Below are positions 1-7,743 of a DNA stretch of 64,000 nucleotides, in pieces. The notes beneath the pieces were generated by a model, which worked only from the letters and a program-made list of their open reading frames with translations, was not told the DNA's origin and did no database searches. Source of the stretch: Hydrogenophaga aromaticivorans (GTDB lineage: Bacteria > Pseudomonadota > Gammaproteobacteria > Burkholderiales > Burkholderiaceae_C); NCBI RefSeq assembly GCF_013387465.1, contig NZ_VYGV01000013.1, forward strand, positions 1 through 64,000, in the 5' to 3' direction. Both the position numbers and the translations under genes were made by a program. Within the stretch, counting starts at the first letter, position 1; each line of letters opens with the position of its first letter.

Positions 1-126
1 GCGCAGGCAGCCTTGCAGGCCGAGGCTGATTTCGGTCAGCATGTCGGCCAGCTTTTTCTGGATCAGCTGGTTGGCGGCGAGCGGGCGGCCGAACTGCTGG
101 CGGTCCATCACGTACTGGCGGGCGCG
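1..126 (-). pseudogene. gcdH: Glutaryl-CoA dehydrogenase fragment, 5' end missing, runs off left edge
   Basis: Read on the minus strand from about 126 down to 1, one frame has no stop and gives [19 protein letters not shown] followed by [20 protein letters not shown]. This is the highly conserved C-terminal helical segment of glutaryl-CoA dehydrogenase (lysine, tryptophan and aromatic catabolism; glutaryl-CoA to crotonyl-CoA). The match begins abruptly near 120-126. Upstream of it the sequence is an AraC-family gene in a different frame, so the N-terminal two thirds of the dehydrogenase is absent. The fragment continues beyond position 1. Either a deletion or rearrangement joined two genes, or the contig end is chimeric. 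The family call is strong; whether any functional product exists is doubtful. Confidence 0.8.
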
Positions 127-935
127 GCGATGTACACCAGCCGCCGGCAGGCTTCGCGCGTGAGGCGCTCGTGCACCAGCTCCAGCGCGCTGCGCCCGCT
201 GCCCGCGCGGGCCAGGCGGTTGAGCCGCTGCGTGGACAGCCCCAGGCGCGAGGCGTAGCGCTCCAGCGGCCAGTGCTCCAGAAAATGCTGCTCCACCAGC
301 AGCAGGAAGCGCGTGAACAGGGCCTGGTGCTGGTGGGCGCGCTCGCCGCCTTCGCGCTGGCCCTGCTCGCTCGCGCGGGCCAGGCGCCAGACCACGGCCC
401 GCGCCAGCCACTGCACCACCGGCGCATCGGCCGAGCCGGGCAAGGCGAACTCGGCGGCCAGTTCGCCAAGCTGCACGCTCAGACGCTGGGCCTCGCCATC
501 ATCGGGCGAAAAATGCAAGACCCCCGGCGCCGAAAACAGCGCCTGGAACGCCTCGCCCACGGCCTGGAACTCGCCCTCCACCAGAAACCGCGCACTGAGC
601 GTGAGCACGCGGCCATCGGTTTCGGGCGCAAAAACGAAGCCGTGCACCACCCCTGGCGGCACCACGATGGCCGCCGGCCCGGCCACCGAGGCGCGCCATT
701 CGTCCAGCACCACCTCGGCCGAACCCCTTTCCAGCCAGAGGATCTGGTACAGACCCTGGTGCACGTGGGGCTCGATCTCCCAGTGGTAGAGCCGGCTGCG
801 CGACGCCACCGACTCGATGTGCAGCATGTCCTGGCCGGGTGCCGCGGTCTCGCCGTAGAGCGCAAAACGCGGGATGGCCATGGGCTGGCCGCGCGAGGGC
901 CGGGCGCGTGGCGGGGATGGGTTTGTCTGCGGCAT
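108..935 (-). CDS. AraC-family regulator (PobR-like), C-terminally truncated
   Basis: The 275-aa product has an N-terminal cupin-like effector domain ([15 protein letters not shown], then PPGVVHGF, about residues 50-115) and the first part of an AraC helix-turn-helix domain near the C-terminus ([20 protein letters not shown], then [15 protein letters not shown]). Related regulators continue for roughly 35-45 residues with the second helix-turn-helix and a PAYFxRFFKR-type motif. Here the frame ends three codons after YIAAP, exactly where the sequence turns into gcdH. The ATG at 935 has AAGGTG 7-8 bases upstream; an internal ATG at 881 is an alternative. It is divergent from the P450 operon, its likely target. 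Loss of the second DNA-binding helix probably impairs it. Confidence 0.8.
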   Translation of the reverse strand: MPQTNPSPPRARPSRGQPMAIPRFALYGETAAPGQDMLHIESVASRSRLYHWEIEPHVHQGLYQILWLERGSAEVVLDEWRASVAGPAAIVVPPGVVHGFVFAPETDGRVLTLSARFLVEGEFQAVGEAFQALFSAPGVLHFSPDDGEAQRLSVQLGELAAEFALPGSADAPVVQWLARAVVWRLARASEQGQREGGERAHQHQALFTRFLLLVEQHFLEHWPLERYASRLGLSTQRLNRLARAGSGRSALELVHERLTREACRRLVYIAAPAST

Positions 936-1046
936 GGCGGAACACCTTGATTCAAAAGTACAAGAATTATCCCTTCTAAGTACAGTGCCAATCGACGCCA
1001 GGAGGCCTACAGTCCGTACCGGATTCCACCCACAGGAGACAAAGCC

Positions 1047-2225
1047 ATGAGCTTCCATTTCGACCCCTACTCGCCGGCCGTTGACGCCGACCCCTTCCCC
1101 TATTACAAGCACCTGCGTGACGAGGCGCCCTGCTTCTGGAGCGAAGAAGCCCAGATGTGGATCCTCTCGCGCTACGCGGACATCGTCTCCGCCGGCCAGG
1201 ACTGGCAGACCTACTCCAGCGCCAGCGGCAACCTCATGACGGAATTGCCCGGCCGCGCCGGCGCGACGCTCGGCAGCTCCGACCCACCGAAACATGACCG
1301 CCTGCGCGGCCTGATCCAGCACGCGTTCATGAAGCGCAACCTGCTGGCGCTCGAAGAGCCGATCCGCGATGTGGCGAAGCAGGTGTTTGGCCAGCTCAAG
1401 GGTACGAAGCAGTTCGACTTCAAGGAAGTCTCGTCGCAATTCACCGTCAAGGTGCTGATGGCCGCGCTCGGCCTGCCCATGGGCGAAGAGGCCATCGTGG
1501 ACGAGCAGATCGTGCGCGACAACGCCGTGCTGATGGTGCAGAGCGATGCCCGCACCCGCGCCAAGGGCCCGGAGCACATCGCTGCCTACAACTGGATGCA
1601 GGAGTACGCCAGCAAGGTGATCGCGATGCGCCGCGCCGAGCCGCGCAACGACCTGATCAGCAACTTCGCGCTGGCCGAGATCGACGGTGACCGGCTGGAC
1701 GACCGCGAGGTGCTGCTGACCACCACCACGCTGATCATGGCCGGCGTCGAATCGCTCGGCGGCTTCATGATGATGTTCGCCTACAACCTCGCCAGCTTCG
1801 ACGAAGCCCGCAAGGCCGTGGTGGCCAACCCCGAGCTGCTGCCCGACGCGATCGAGGAAAGCCTGCGCTTCAACACCTCGGCCCAACGCTTCCGCCGCCG
1901 CCTGATGAAGGACGTGAACATCCACGGCCAGACCATGAAGGAAGGCGATTTCGTCTGCCTGGCCTACGGCAGCGGCAACCGCGACGAGCGCCAGTACCCC
2001 AACCCCGACGTGTACGACATCACCCGCAAGCCGCGTGGCCACCTCGGTTTTGGCGGCGGTGTGCACGCCTGCCTCGGCACGGCGATCGCGCGCCTGGCGG
2101 TGAAAATCGCCTTCGACGAGTTCCACAAGGTGGTGCCCGACTACAGCCGCGTGGCCGACCAGCTGCCGTGGATGCCCTCCAGCACCTTCCGCAGCCCGCT
2201 GGTGCTCGAACTCAGAGCCGCTTAA
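1047..2225 (+). CDS. Cytochrome P450, bacterial class I
   Basis: The 392-aa soluble monooxygenase has the haem-binding loop FGGGVHACLG (thiolate Cys about 342), the ExxR pair in EESLRF and the DITRKPRGHLGFGGG approach typical of bacterial P450s. The I-helix reads AGVESLGG (Glu235-Ser236) instead of the usual acid-Thr pair, so the proton-relay threonine is a serine. Ferredoxin and ferredoxin reductase genes follow directly, making a complete camphor-hydroxylase-type electron chain. GGAG lies just upstream of the ATG (CAGGAGACAAAGCC). The substrate is not evident. A divergent PobR-like regulator and the aromatic-catabolic surroundings suggest an aromatic or methoxyaromatic acid, which is inference. 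Confidence 0.93.
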   Translation: MSFHFDPYSPAVDADPFPYYKHLRDEAPCFWSEEAQMWILSRYADIVSAGQDWQTYSSASGNLMTELPGRAGATLGSSDPPKHDRLRGLIQHAFMKRNLLALEEPIRDVAKQVFGQLKGTKQFDFKEVSSQFTVKVLMAALGLPMGEEAIVDEQIVRDNAVLMVQSDARTRAKGPEHIAAYNWMQEYASKVIAMRRAEPRNDLISNFALAEIDGDRLDDREVLLTTTTLIMAGVESLGGFMMMFAYNLASFDEARKAVVANPELLPDAIEESLRFNTSAQRFRRRLMKDVNIHGQTMKEGDFVCLAYGSGNRDERQYPNPDVYDITRKPRGHLGFGGGVHACLGTAIARLAVKIAFDEFHKVVPDYSRVADQLPWMPSSTFRSPLVLELRAA

Positions 2226-2289
2226 GGCGCCTCACTTACCATCGCGCTGCCTGTCACCGGGCAGCGCCTTTCTGTTTTCTGGAGACACC

Positions 2290-2613
2290 ATGGCAAACAT
2301 CACCTTCATCGAGGCCAACGGCCAGTCCACCACCCTCAACCTCGCCGACGGCTGGAGCCTGATGCAGGGCGCCACCGCCAACGGCGTGGACGGCATCGTC
2401 GGCGAATGTGGCGGCTCCTGCGCCTGCGCCACCTGCCACTGCTATGTGGACGAGCTGCTGGCCGGTGTGCTGCCCGCGCCCTCGCAGGGCGAGCTGGACA
2501 TGCTGGAGAACGTGGTGGCCGAGCGCCGTCCGAACAGCCGCCTGGCCTGCCAGATCAAGGCCGGCCCCGCGCTGGAAGGCGGCGTGGTGCACCTGCCGGA
2601 ATGCCAGGAATGA
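2290..2613 (+). CDS. 2Fe-2S ferredoxin (putidaredoxin type)
   Basis: The 107-aa plant/vertebrate-type ferredoxin has cluster ligands in a C-x5-C-x2-C-x37-C pattern (Cys40, 46, 49, 87; segment GECGGSCACATCHC and later SRLACQIK), as in putidaredoxin and terpredoxin. It should carry electrons from the downstream FAD reductase to the upstream P450. GGAG precedes the ATG (TCTGGAGACACC). Its TGA stop overlaps the ATG of the reductase gene (ATGA), so translation is coupled. Extra cysteines at 44 and 51 lie within the cluster loop and are common in this subgroup. Confidence 0.95.
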   Translation: MANITFIEANGQSTTLNLADGWSLMQGATANGVDGIVGECGGSCACATCHCYVDELLAGVLPAPSQGELDMLENVVAERRPNSRLACQIKAGPALEGGVVHLPECQE

Positions 2614-3860
2614 ACGCCGAAACCAGCGCGGCCGGCATCGTCATCATCGGCGCGGGCCAGGCCGGCGTGATGACCGCCGAGGCCCTGCGCAGCGGTGGCT
2701 TTGAGGGCCCCATCACCCTGCTGGGTGACGAACCCCACGGCCCCTACCACCGCCCGCCGCTCTCCAAAGCCTGGATGGCCGGCGAGATCGAAGCGGCCCA
2801 GCTGGTGATGCGCGCGCCCGAGATGCTGGCGCGCAAGAACATCGCGCTGCGCACCGGCGTGACCGTCAAGGCCATCGACCGCAGCGCACAGACCGTGATC
2901 CTCGGTGACGGCAGCGCCCTGCCCTACACCGGCCTCGTGCTCGCCACCGGCAGCACGCCGCGAGCCCTGCCCCTGCCCGGCAGCGACGCGCCCGGTGTGC
3001 TGGCCCTGCGCACGCGCGACGACGCCAGCGCCATCGCCGACCGCCTGGCCGCGTGCATCGAACAGCAGCGCCCGGTGGTGGTCATCGGCGGTGGTTTCAT
3101 CGGCCTCGAAGTGGCCGCCACCGCACGCAAGAAAGGCCTGGCCGTCACCGTTCTCGAGGCCGCGCCGCGCCTGCTCGGCCGCGTGCTCGCACCGGTGCTG
3201 AGCGACTGGTACGCCGAGCTGCACCGCGGCCACGGCGTGCAGCTGATGCTGGGTGCGCAGGTCGCCGCCCTCGAGACCGGCGTCGACGGCGCGGTCAGCG
3301 GCGTGAGACTGGCCGACGGCAGCGTCGTGCCCGCGGGCCTGGTGGTGGTCGGCATCGGCGTCAGCGCCAACGACCAGCTCGCCCAGGCCGCCGGGCTCGC
3401 CTGCGACCGTGGCATCGTGGTCGACGCCTGCTGCCGCACCAGCGACCCGCTCATCGTGGCCGCCGGCGACTGCACTGCGCGCCGCCTGGTCGATGGCAAC
3501 CTGCTGCGGCTCGAATCGGTGCAGAACGCCACCGAACAGGGCAAGAGCGCCGCCGCCGCGCTGCTCGGCCAGGAGCGCCCCTTCACCGCCACGCCCTGGT
3601 TCTGGAGCGACCAGTACGACAAGAAGCTGCAGATGGCCGGCCTGTCCATGGGCGCTGACGGCTGGGCCGTGCGCGGCGACATGGCCGCCGGCACGTTCAC
3701 CGTGTACCACTTCAAGGGCGAGCAGCTCATCGCCGCAGACAGCGTCAACGCCAGCAAAGACCACCTGCTGGTGCGCAAGCTGCTCGACGCCGGCGTGTCG
3801 CCCACGCGCGAGCAGGCCGGCGATGCGGGCTTTGATCTGGCGAGCCTGCTGGTGAAGTGA
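2610..3860 (+). CDS. FAD-dependent ferredoxin reductase (putidaredoxin reductase type)
   Basis: The 416-aa NAD(P)H:ferredoxin oxidoreductase of the pyridine nucleotide-disulfide fold has an N-terminal FAD dinucleotide motif (IVIIGAGQAG), ATGSTPR, a second dinucleotide motif for NAD(P)H near residue 155 (VVIGGGFIGLE), and the FAD-contacting GDCTAR and ESVQNATEQG segments. The C-terminal reductase domain has the WFWSDQYDKKLQMAG signature of rubredoxin/putidaredoxin reductases. The start is the ATG overlapping the ferredoxin stop; upstream in-frame sequence overlaps the ferredoxin gene and was rejected. Together with the two preceding genes it forms one operon. It ends 15 bp from the convergent PPC-domain gene with no obvious terminator. 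Confidence 0.95.
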   Translation: MNAETSAAGIVIIGAGQAGVMTAEALRSGGFEGPITLLGDEPHGPYHRPPLSKAWMAGEIEAAQLVMRAPEMLARKNIALRTGVTVKAIDRSAQTVILGDGSALPYTGLVLATGSTPRALPLPGSDAPGVLALRTRDDASAIADRLAACIEQQRPVVVIGGGFIGLEVAATARKKGLAVTVLEAAPRLLGRVLAPVLSDWYAELHRGHGVQLMLGAQVAALETGVDGAVSGVRLADGSVVPAGLVVVGIGVSANDQLAQAAGLACDRGIVVDACCRTSDPLIVAAGDCTARRLVDGNLLRLESVQNATEQGKSAAAALLGQERPFTATPWFWSDQYDKKLQMAGLSMGADGWAVRGDMAAGTFTVYHFKGEQLIAADSVNASKDHLLVRKLLDAGVSPTREQAGDAGFDLASLLVK

Positions 3861-3875
3861 GCGGTAGCGCGGGGT

Positions 3876-4301
3876 TCAGCCCTCGCGCGCCTTCACCACC
3901 AGTTCCGCGTAGCCAGTGGCGGCATCCGGCTCACGCGTGAACGCCCACTCGGGCAACAGCGCCAGCAACACCTCGGCCGTGGTGCGCACCCGGCAACCCG
4001 GCGCCACATGGCCGCCAAACACCTCGCCTGTGGCGGCCGCCACGGCCATGTGCAGGTGTGAATGGCCCCGCCCCGCATCGCCCGCAGCACCCACACCCAC
4101 CGTACCCGACAGGCTCAGGATTTCCGAGTCACCACAGATGCACAGCGGCTCGTCCGCCCCGGCAAAGCGAATGCGCGCATCCACCAGACTGCCGATGCCC
4201 GAGAGCACGAACGCGGCCTGGAAGCCTTGGGCGCGCACGGCGGCTTCGAGCGCTTCGCGCAGGTCCTGGCCTGGGGTGAGGCGGAGGGGAAGGGTTTTCA
4301 T
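3876..4301 (-). CDS. PPC/DUF296 domain protein
   Basis: The 141-aa single-domain protein of the plants-and-prokaryotes-conserved (DUF296) family shows the characteristic AAFVLSGIGSL early, HSHLHMAVA in the middle and GEVFGGHV after it. The family folds as a trimeric beta-barrel, and the His cluster can bind metal. Bacterial members are often called DNA-binding, but their role is unsettled. The ATG at 4301 overlaps the TGA of the upstream nucleotidyltransferase gene (TGATG), and a GTG one codon earlier is also possible. It therefore appears to be the third gene of the HTH/nucleotidyltransferase transcription unit, though a functional link is unproven. Confidence 0.85.
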   Translation of the reverse strand: MKTLPLRLTPGQDLREALEAAVRAQGFQAAFVLSGIGSLVDARIRFAGADEPLCICGDSEILSLSGTVGVGAAGDAGRGHSHLHMAVAAATGEVFGGHVAPGCRVRTTAEVLLALLPEWAFTREPDAATGYAELVVKAREG

Positions 4302-4987
4302 CACATCTCCAACGAAGCGATCTGGCTCAGTCGAGCCCCGACGATTGGCTCACGTTCGGGCTGGCTCAACAGACCTGGTAGCGCGTTGTGAAATGCCGCG
4401 TTGCCCAGGAGCGCCCTGACCTCGCCGACCACGTGCAGGCGTACATCGGAATCAGCTTCTGCCAGCTCCCGCGCCACAGCGGCGCGCCCCTCCACGACGG
4501 TCATGATGTCTTCCAGATCGTGGCTGGCGTACACATCGTTCTGCCCCCGATCCGCGAACGCCTCGAACTTCGTGGCCAGGAAGTACGGCGCCGACAGATG
4601 GCGCAGGACCAACCCGTCAGCAACAGGCGTTTGCACAGCGGCTGCAAATCCAGCCCGGTACCAGCGATTGGCAAAGCCCAACACTTTTTCGTCCAGCGGA
4701 ACCAGATCCAACTGCATGCGATTCCAGTACCAGCGAAATGGCGGTGTGTTGTCGGCCATGGTCTGATTGAAGCCGCGTTGCATGAGTTGCTCCGCCAGTG
4801 CGTGGTAGCCCGCCAGGGTGGCCACTTCCACGATGGCATCGACATCTTCGGTCGGCCTCACATCCATCAATTTCGCGTTGTCGATCAAGAGCCCTGTGGC
4901 GCAACCGCCCACAAAAACCACCTGATCGCAAAGCGGCCCCATGGCCTGAACCATGCCCACCAGCAAAGCCAGATTCGGATCAGCCAC
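4301..4987 (-). CDS. AbiEii/DUF6036-like nucleotidyltransferase
   Basis: The 228-aa protein has a minimal nucleotidyltransferase core: VVFVGGCATGLL (Gly27-Gly28), then RPTEDVDAIVE with the DxD pair Asp48/Asp50, and a third likely catalytic Asp94 in LDLVPLD. Further on, YFLATKFEAFADRGQ and SHDLEDIMTVVEGR are the segments I associate with AbiEii/AbiGii-type and DUF6036 proteins. Such enzymes transfer nucleotides to RNA or protein targets and serve as toxins or abortive-infection effectors in several systems. It overlaps the upstream HTH gene by 8 bp and the PPC gene by 1 bp, so all three are co-transcribed. Toxin activity is inference; it could instead be a housekeeping nucleotidyltransferase. 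Confidence 0.75.
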   Translation of the reverse strand: MADPNLALLVGMVQAMGPLCDQVVFVGGCATGLLIDNAKLMDVRPTEDVDAIVEVATLAGYHALAEQLMQRGFNQTMADNTPPFRWYWNRMQLDLVPLDEKVLGFANRWYRAGFAAAVQTPVADGLVLRHLSAPYFLATKFEAFADRGQNDVYASHDLEDIMTVVEGRAAVARELAEADSDVRLHVVGEVRALLGNAAFHNALPGLLSQPEREPIVGARLSQIASLEM

Positions 4988-5657
4988 GCAACGGCTCCTT
5001 GATGGGTTTGGGTGCCTGCGGGTCGATCAATGTTTGCAGGCGTTCGAGAGCCATGCCTCGCTCGCGCGCCTTGCCCACCCGCAGCGCGTCAAACAGTGCC
5101 AGCATTTCGTACAACTTGGAATCCTGCATCGCAGCAAAGGGCACTGATGGGTGCAAGGGTTCCACGCCGATGCCGCGAATCGTGCCATTAGGGTGCGGCC
5201 ACACAAAGTCCATCGATCCCGGCGCGAACACGCCCGCAAAGGCCGGCGCGCTATGGCTCGTGGGCACGCCCACCGCCAGCGGCAAACGGATCCCGGGAAA
5301 GGCGTACTTGGCGCCATGCAGCGCGAACTCGGCGAGGTTGTGCGGGTGTGGGCGCACCGGGTTGTCGGCCTGATCATCAGCACTTGGGCGGCGTGACCGC
5401 TTCTTCGCTACGCGGTAAATTCCCAGAGGCTCTTGGAAAGGCATCGCTGCGAGCGTTGCGATGTCCACTGCAAGAGACGGTGGCACAACCGCATAGTTCT
5501 GATCCAGCAGACCGGCCTGCAGACCACGCTTGACGGCTGCGTGTGCCTCCGAAGCGCTCAGGCCCAGCTCCTGCGCCAGACGTGCATACGTCCAGCGCTG
5601 CTCACCCCAAGCCACAAGCTTGAGGGCGACCAGGAAATCTTGAGGTTTAAGCTGCAT
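4980..5657 (-). CDS. Helix-turn-helix protein paired with the nucleotidyltransferase
   Basis: The 225-aa protein has an N-terminal winged helix-turn-helix (about residues 15-60; WTYARLAQELGLSASEAHAA, then VKRGLQAGLL), followed by a basic linker (KKRSRRPSADD) and an uncharacterised C-terminal domain (HNLAEFALHGAKYAFPG, PHPNGTIRGIGVEPLHPSVP). The start was set at the ATG at 5657 because a near-consensus promoter lies immediately upstream and a longer frame would run through it. It partners with the AbiEii-like gene by an 8-bp overlap, an arrangement in which the first gene is often an autorepressing antitoxin. I do not recognise the C-terminal domain. The role as antitoxin or regulator is inferred from context. 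Confidence 0.7.
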   Translation of the reverse strand: MQLKPQDFLVALKLVAWGEQRWTYARLAQELGLSASEAHAAVKRGLQAGLLDQNYAVVPPSLAVDIATLAAMPFQEPLGIYRVAKKRSRRPSADDQADNPVRPHPHNLAEFALHGAKYAFPGIRLPLAVGVPTSHSAPAFAGVFAPGSMDFVWPHPNGTIRGIGVEPLHPSVPFAAMQDSKLYEMLALFDALRVGKARERGMALERLQTLIDPQAPKPIKEPLRG

Positions 5658-5681
5658 TTCATTCTTTGTTCGCAAATCGCG

Positions 5682-5717
5682 AATATTGAATATAAAACCA
5701 ACATCCAATATTGGCAA
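5682..5717 (-). promoter_or_regulatory. Sigma70-like promoter with palindromic operator for the HTH/nucleotidyltransferase operon
   Basis: On the minus strand TTGCCA (5717-5712) and TATATT (5694-5689) are separated by exactly 17 bases, close to the housekeeping consensus. A perfect 10-bp palindrome CCAATATTGG (5705-5714) covers the end of the -35 element and the spacer, and a related GAATATTG lies at the expected start site (5681-5688). This would suit autorepression by the HTH protein. The stretch is distinctly AT-richer than the surrounding sequence. Confidence 0.65.
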
Positions 5718-5869
5718 GCAGTCTCTTCCGCTCCATGCGGACCTGCTCACTACGCAGTCTGAAAGAACCGGGCACCGAATGGATGTGCCGCGCTGAGCAG
5801 ATCGTGGGTAGTACCCAGTTTTCCGTGTGGAACCAGGCTTTCTCGATATTTACGGAAAATCTAATGGAA

Positions 5870-7681
5870 TCAACGAGTTTCGACAGTTGAATCTGGCGCC
5901 ACCAACGCCACCAACGCCCCCAGCGCCTCCACCCCCACCGGCGCCTGCGGCAACCAAGGCAGCACAAACGTCCTCTTCGCCAGCCCGCCCGCAATGCGCT
6001 CGGTCTGCCGGACTTCCCCCGCCAGCCGCGCCTGCAGCAGCGGGTCGGTCGTGCCGGTGGCGGCGATGCTTTTGTTGATGACCCAGGCCCAGGGTTCGAT
6101 CTGGGCGCGACGCAGGTCGTCTTGCAGCGCGGCGGCCTGGCTGACCGGGGTGACTTCGGGCAGGGTGACGATGATCACGCGCGTCATGTTGCCGTCTTGC
6201 AGGCGCATGAGCGGCGTGATGATGTGCAGGCCTTTGCTCTCTGCCTTGCCTTCGTACTGCTGCACCATCTGCCGGTGGTAGGCGCCGGTGGCGTCCATGA
6301 GCAGCAGGCTGTGGCCGGTGGGCGCGGTGTCGAGCACCACGAAGGCGCTGCGCGCTTCGTTGACGACTCGGCTGAAGGCGTGGAACACGGCGACTTCTTC
6401 GGTGCAGGGCGATTGCAGATCTTCCAGCAGCAGGGCCTGGCCTTGTTCGTCGAGCGCCTTGCCGCGGGTGGCCATGATCTTGTGGATGTAGGCCTCGGTC
6501 TCGGCCTTGGGGTCAATGCGCCCGACCTTGAGGCCTTCGAGGTTGCCGTTCAGCGCGTCGGCCACATGGGCCGCCGGGTCGGTGGTGGTGAGGTGCACGC
6601 TGTGGCCCCGCCGCACCAGGCCGACGGCGAGTGCGGCGGCGATCGTCGTCTTGCCCACGCCGCCTTTGCCCATGACCATGATGAGGCCGTGGCCGATGGC
6701 AGCGATTTCGTCGGCCATGCGGCTGAGCGGTTCGGCGGGCAGCGCGGGCCTTGCCGCCTGGGGCGCAGGGGCGGTCACCTCACCGCCTTGCAGCAGCGCA
6801 CGCAGCGCGGGCAGGCCCACGGTGTCGAAGGCGCGCAGCGGCACCTCGTCGCGCGGCAGGCGGGCTAGCGCGTCGGGCATCTCGCGCAAGGCCTGGCGGC
6901 CGAGGGCTTCGATGGCGTTGGCAATCGGGTCGCTGGCGCTGATGGCGTGGAACACGCCGTTGACGGCCAGACGCTGGTTGGCCAGGCCGAGCTGGCTCAG
7001 TTCTTCGGCGGTGCGCGCGGCTTCCTGCATGGGGCGCGGGTCGGGCCGGGTGACGAGCACGACGGTGGTGAGCGCGGGGTCGCTCAGCGCCTGCAGCGCG
7101 GCGTTGAAACGCGCTTCCTGCATCTTCAGGCCCGAGTGCGGCCCCAGGCAGGAGGCGCCGCGGTCGTTGCCGGCGAGGAAGCCGGTCCAGGCCTTGGGCA
7201 GGCTCAGCAGGCGCAGGGTGTGGCCGGTGGGCGCGGTGTCGAAGACCACGTGGTCGTAGCCGCCGTCGATGCCCTCGCCCGCCAGCAGCGCGGCGAATTC
7301 GTCGAAGGCGGCGATCTCGGTGGTGCAGGCGCCCGAGAGCTGTTCGCGCACGGTCTGGCGTTCGTCGTCGCTGGTACCGGCTTCGAGCTGTGCGAGCACA
7401 CGCTGGCGGTAGGCCTCGGCGGCGGTGTCGGGGTCGATATTGAGCATCTGCAGCCCCGGCACGCCGGGCACGGGCACCGGCCGGTTGGACAGCGGCACAC
7501 CCAGCATTTCGTCAAGGTTGGACGCCGCGTCGGTGCTGACCAGCAGCACACGCTTTCCCGCGTCGGCCAGCGCGATGGCGGTGGCGGTGGAGAGCGAGGT
7601 CTTGCCGACGCCGCCCTTGCCGGTGAAAAACAGGAAGCGCGTGGGCGCGGTGGCGAAGCCGGGAAGCGTGGGGATATTCAT
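5870..7681 (-). CDS. arsA: ArsA-type arsenite-stimulated ATPase
   Basis: The 603-aa protein is a tandem duplication of two nucleotide-binding halves. Each has a deviant Walker A (GKGGVGKTSLS near the N-terminus, GKGGVGKTTIA in the second half) and the signal-transduction motif DTAPTGHTLRLL or DTAPTGHSLLLMD. The three As(III)-binding cysteines of E. coli ArsA have counterparts: SGACTTEIAAFDEFA, GASCLGPHSGL and LQSPCTEEVAVFHAFS. It would power arsenite/antimonite efflux with an ArsB or Acr3 pump, but no arsB, arsD, arsC or arsR is in the window. The ATG at 7681 was chosen from homology (MNIPTLPGF then FTGKGG); its ribosome-binding site is weak. It lies between two unrelated same-strand operons. 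Confidence 0.9.
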   Translation of the reverse strand: MNIPTLPGFATAPTRFLFFTGKGGVGKTSLSTATAIALADAGKRVLLVSTDAASNLDEMLGVPLSNRPVPVPGVPGLQMLNIDPDTAAEAYRQRVLAQLEAGTSDDERQTVREQLSGACTTEIAAFDEFAALLAGEGIDGGYDHVVFDTAPTGHTLRLLSLPKAWTGFLAGNDRGASCLGPHSGLKMQEARFNAALQALSDPALTTVVLVTRPDPRPMQEAARTAEELSQLGLANQRLAVNGVFHAISASDPIANAIEALGRQALREMPDALARLPRDEVPLRAFDTVGLPALRALLQGGEVTAPAPQAARPALPAEPLSRMADEIAAIGHGLIMVMGKGGVGKTTIAAALAVGLVRRGHSVHLTTTDPAAHVADALNGNLEGLKVGRIDPKAETEAYIHKIMATRGKALDEQGQALLLEDLQSPCTEEVAVFHAFSRVVNEARSAFVVLDTAPTGHSLLLMDATGAYHRQMVQQYEGKAESKGLHIITPLMRLQDGNMTRVIIVTLPEVTPVSQAAALQDDLRRAQIEPWAWVINKSIAATGTTDPLLQARLAGEVRQTERIAGGLAKRTFVLPWLPQAPVGVEALGALVALVAPDSTVETR

Positions 7682-7743
7682 GAAGGCAGCATGGCACAAG
7701 CCGTCAGACCCGGAAATGACGATGGTGAAGCCCAGGGGAGCAG

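Noticed and set aside
5819..5859. Inverted repeat TTTTCCGT/ACGGAAAA near the arsA 3' end
   Set aside because: 8-bp arms with a 25-base loop and no T-run make a poor terminator; insufficient support for a regulatory call.
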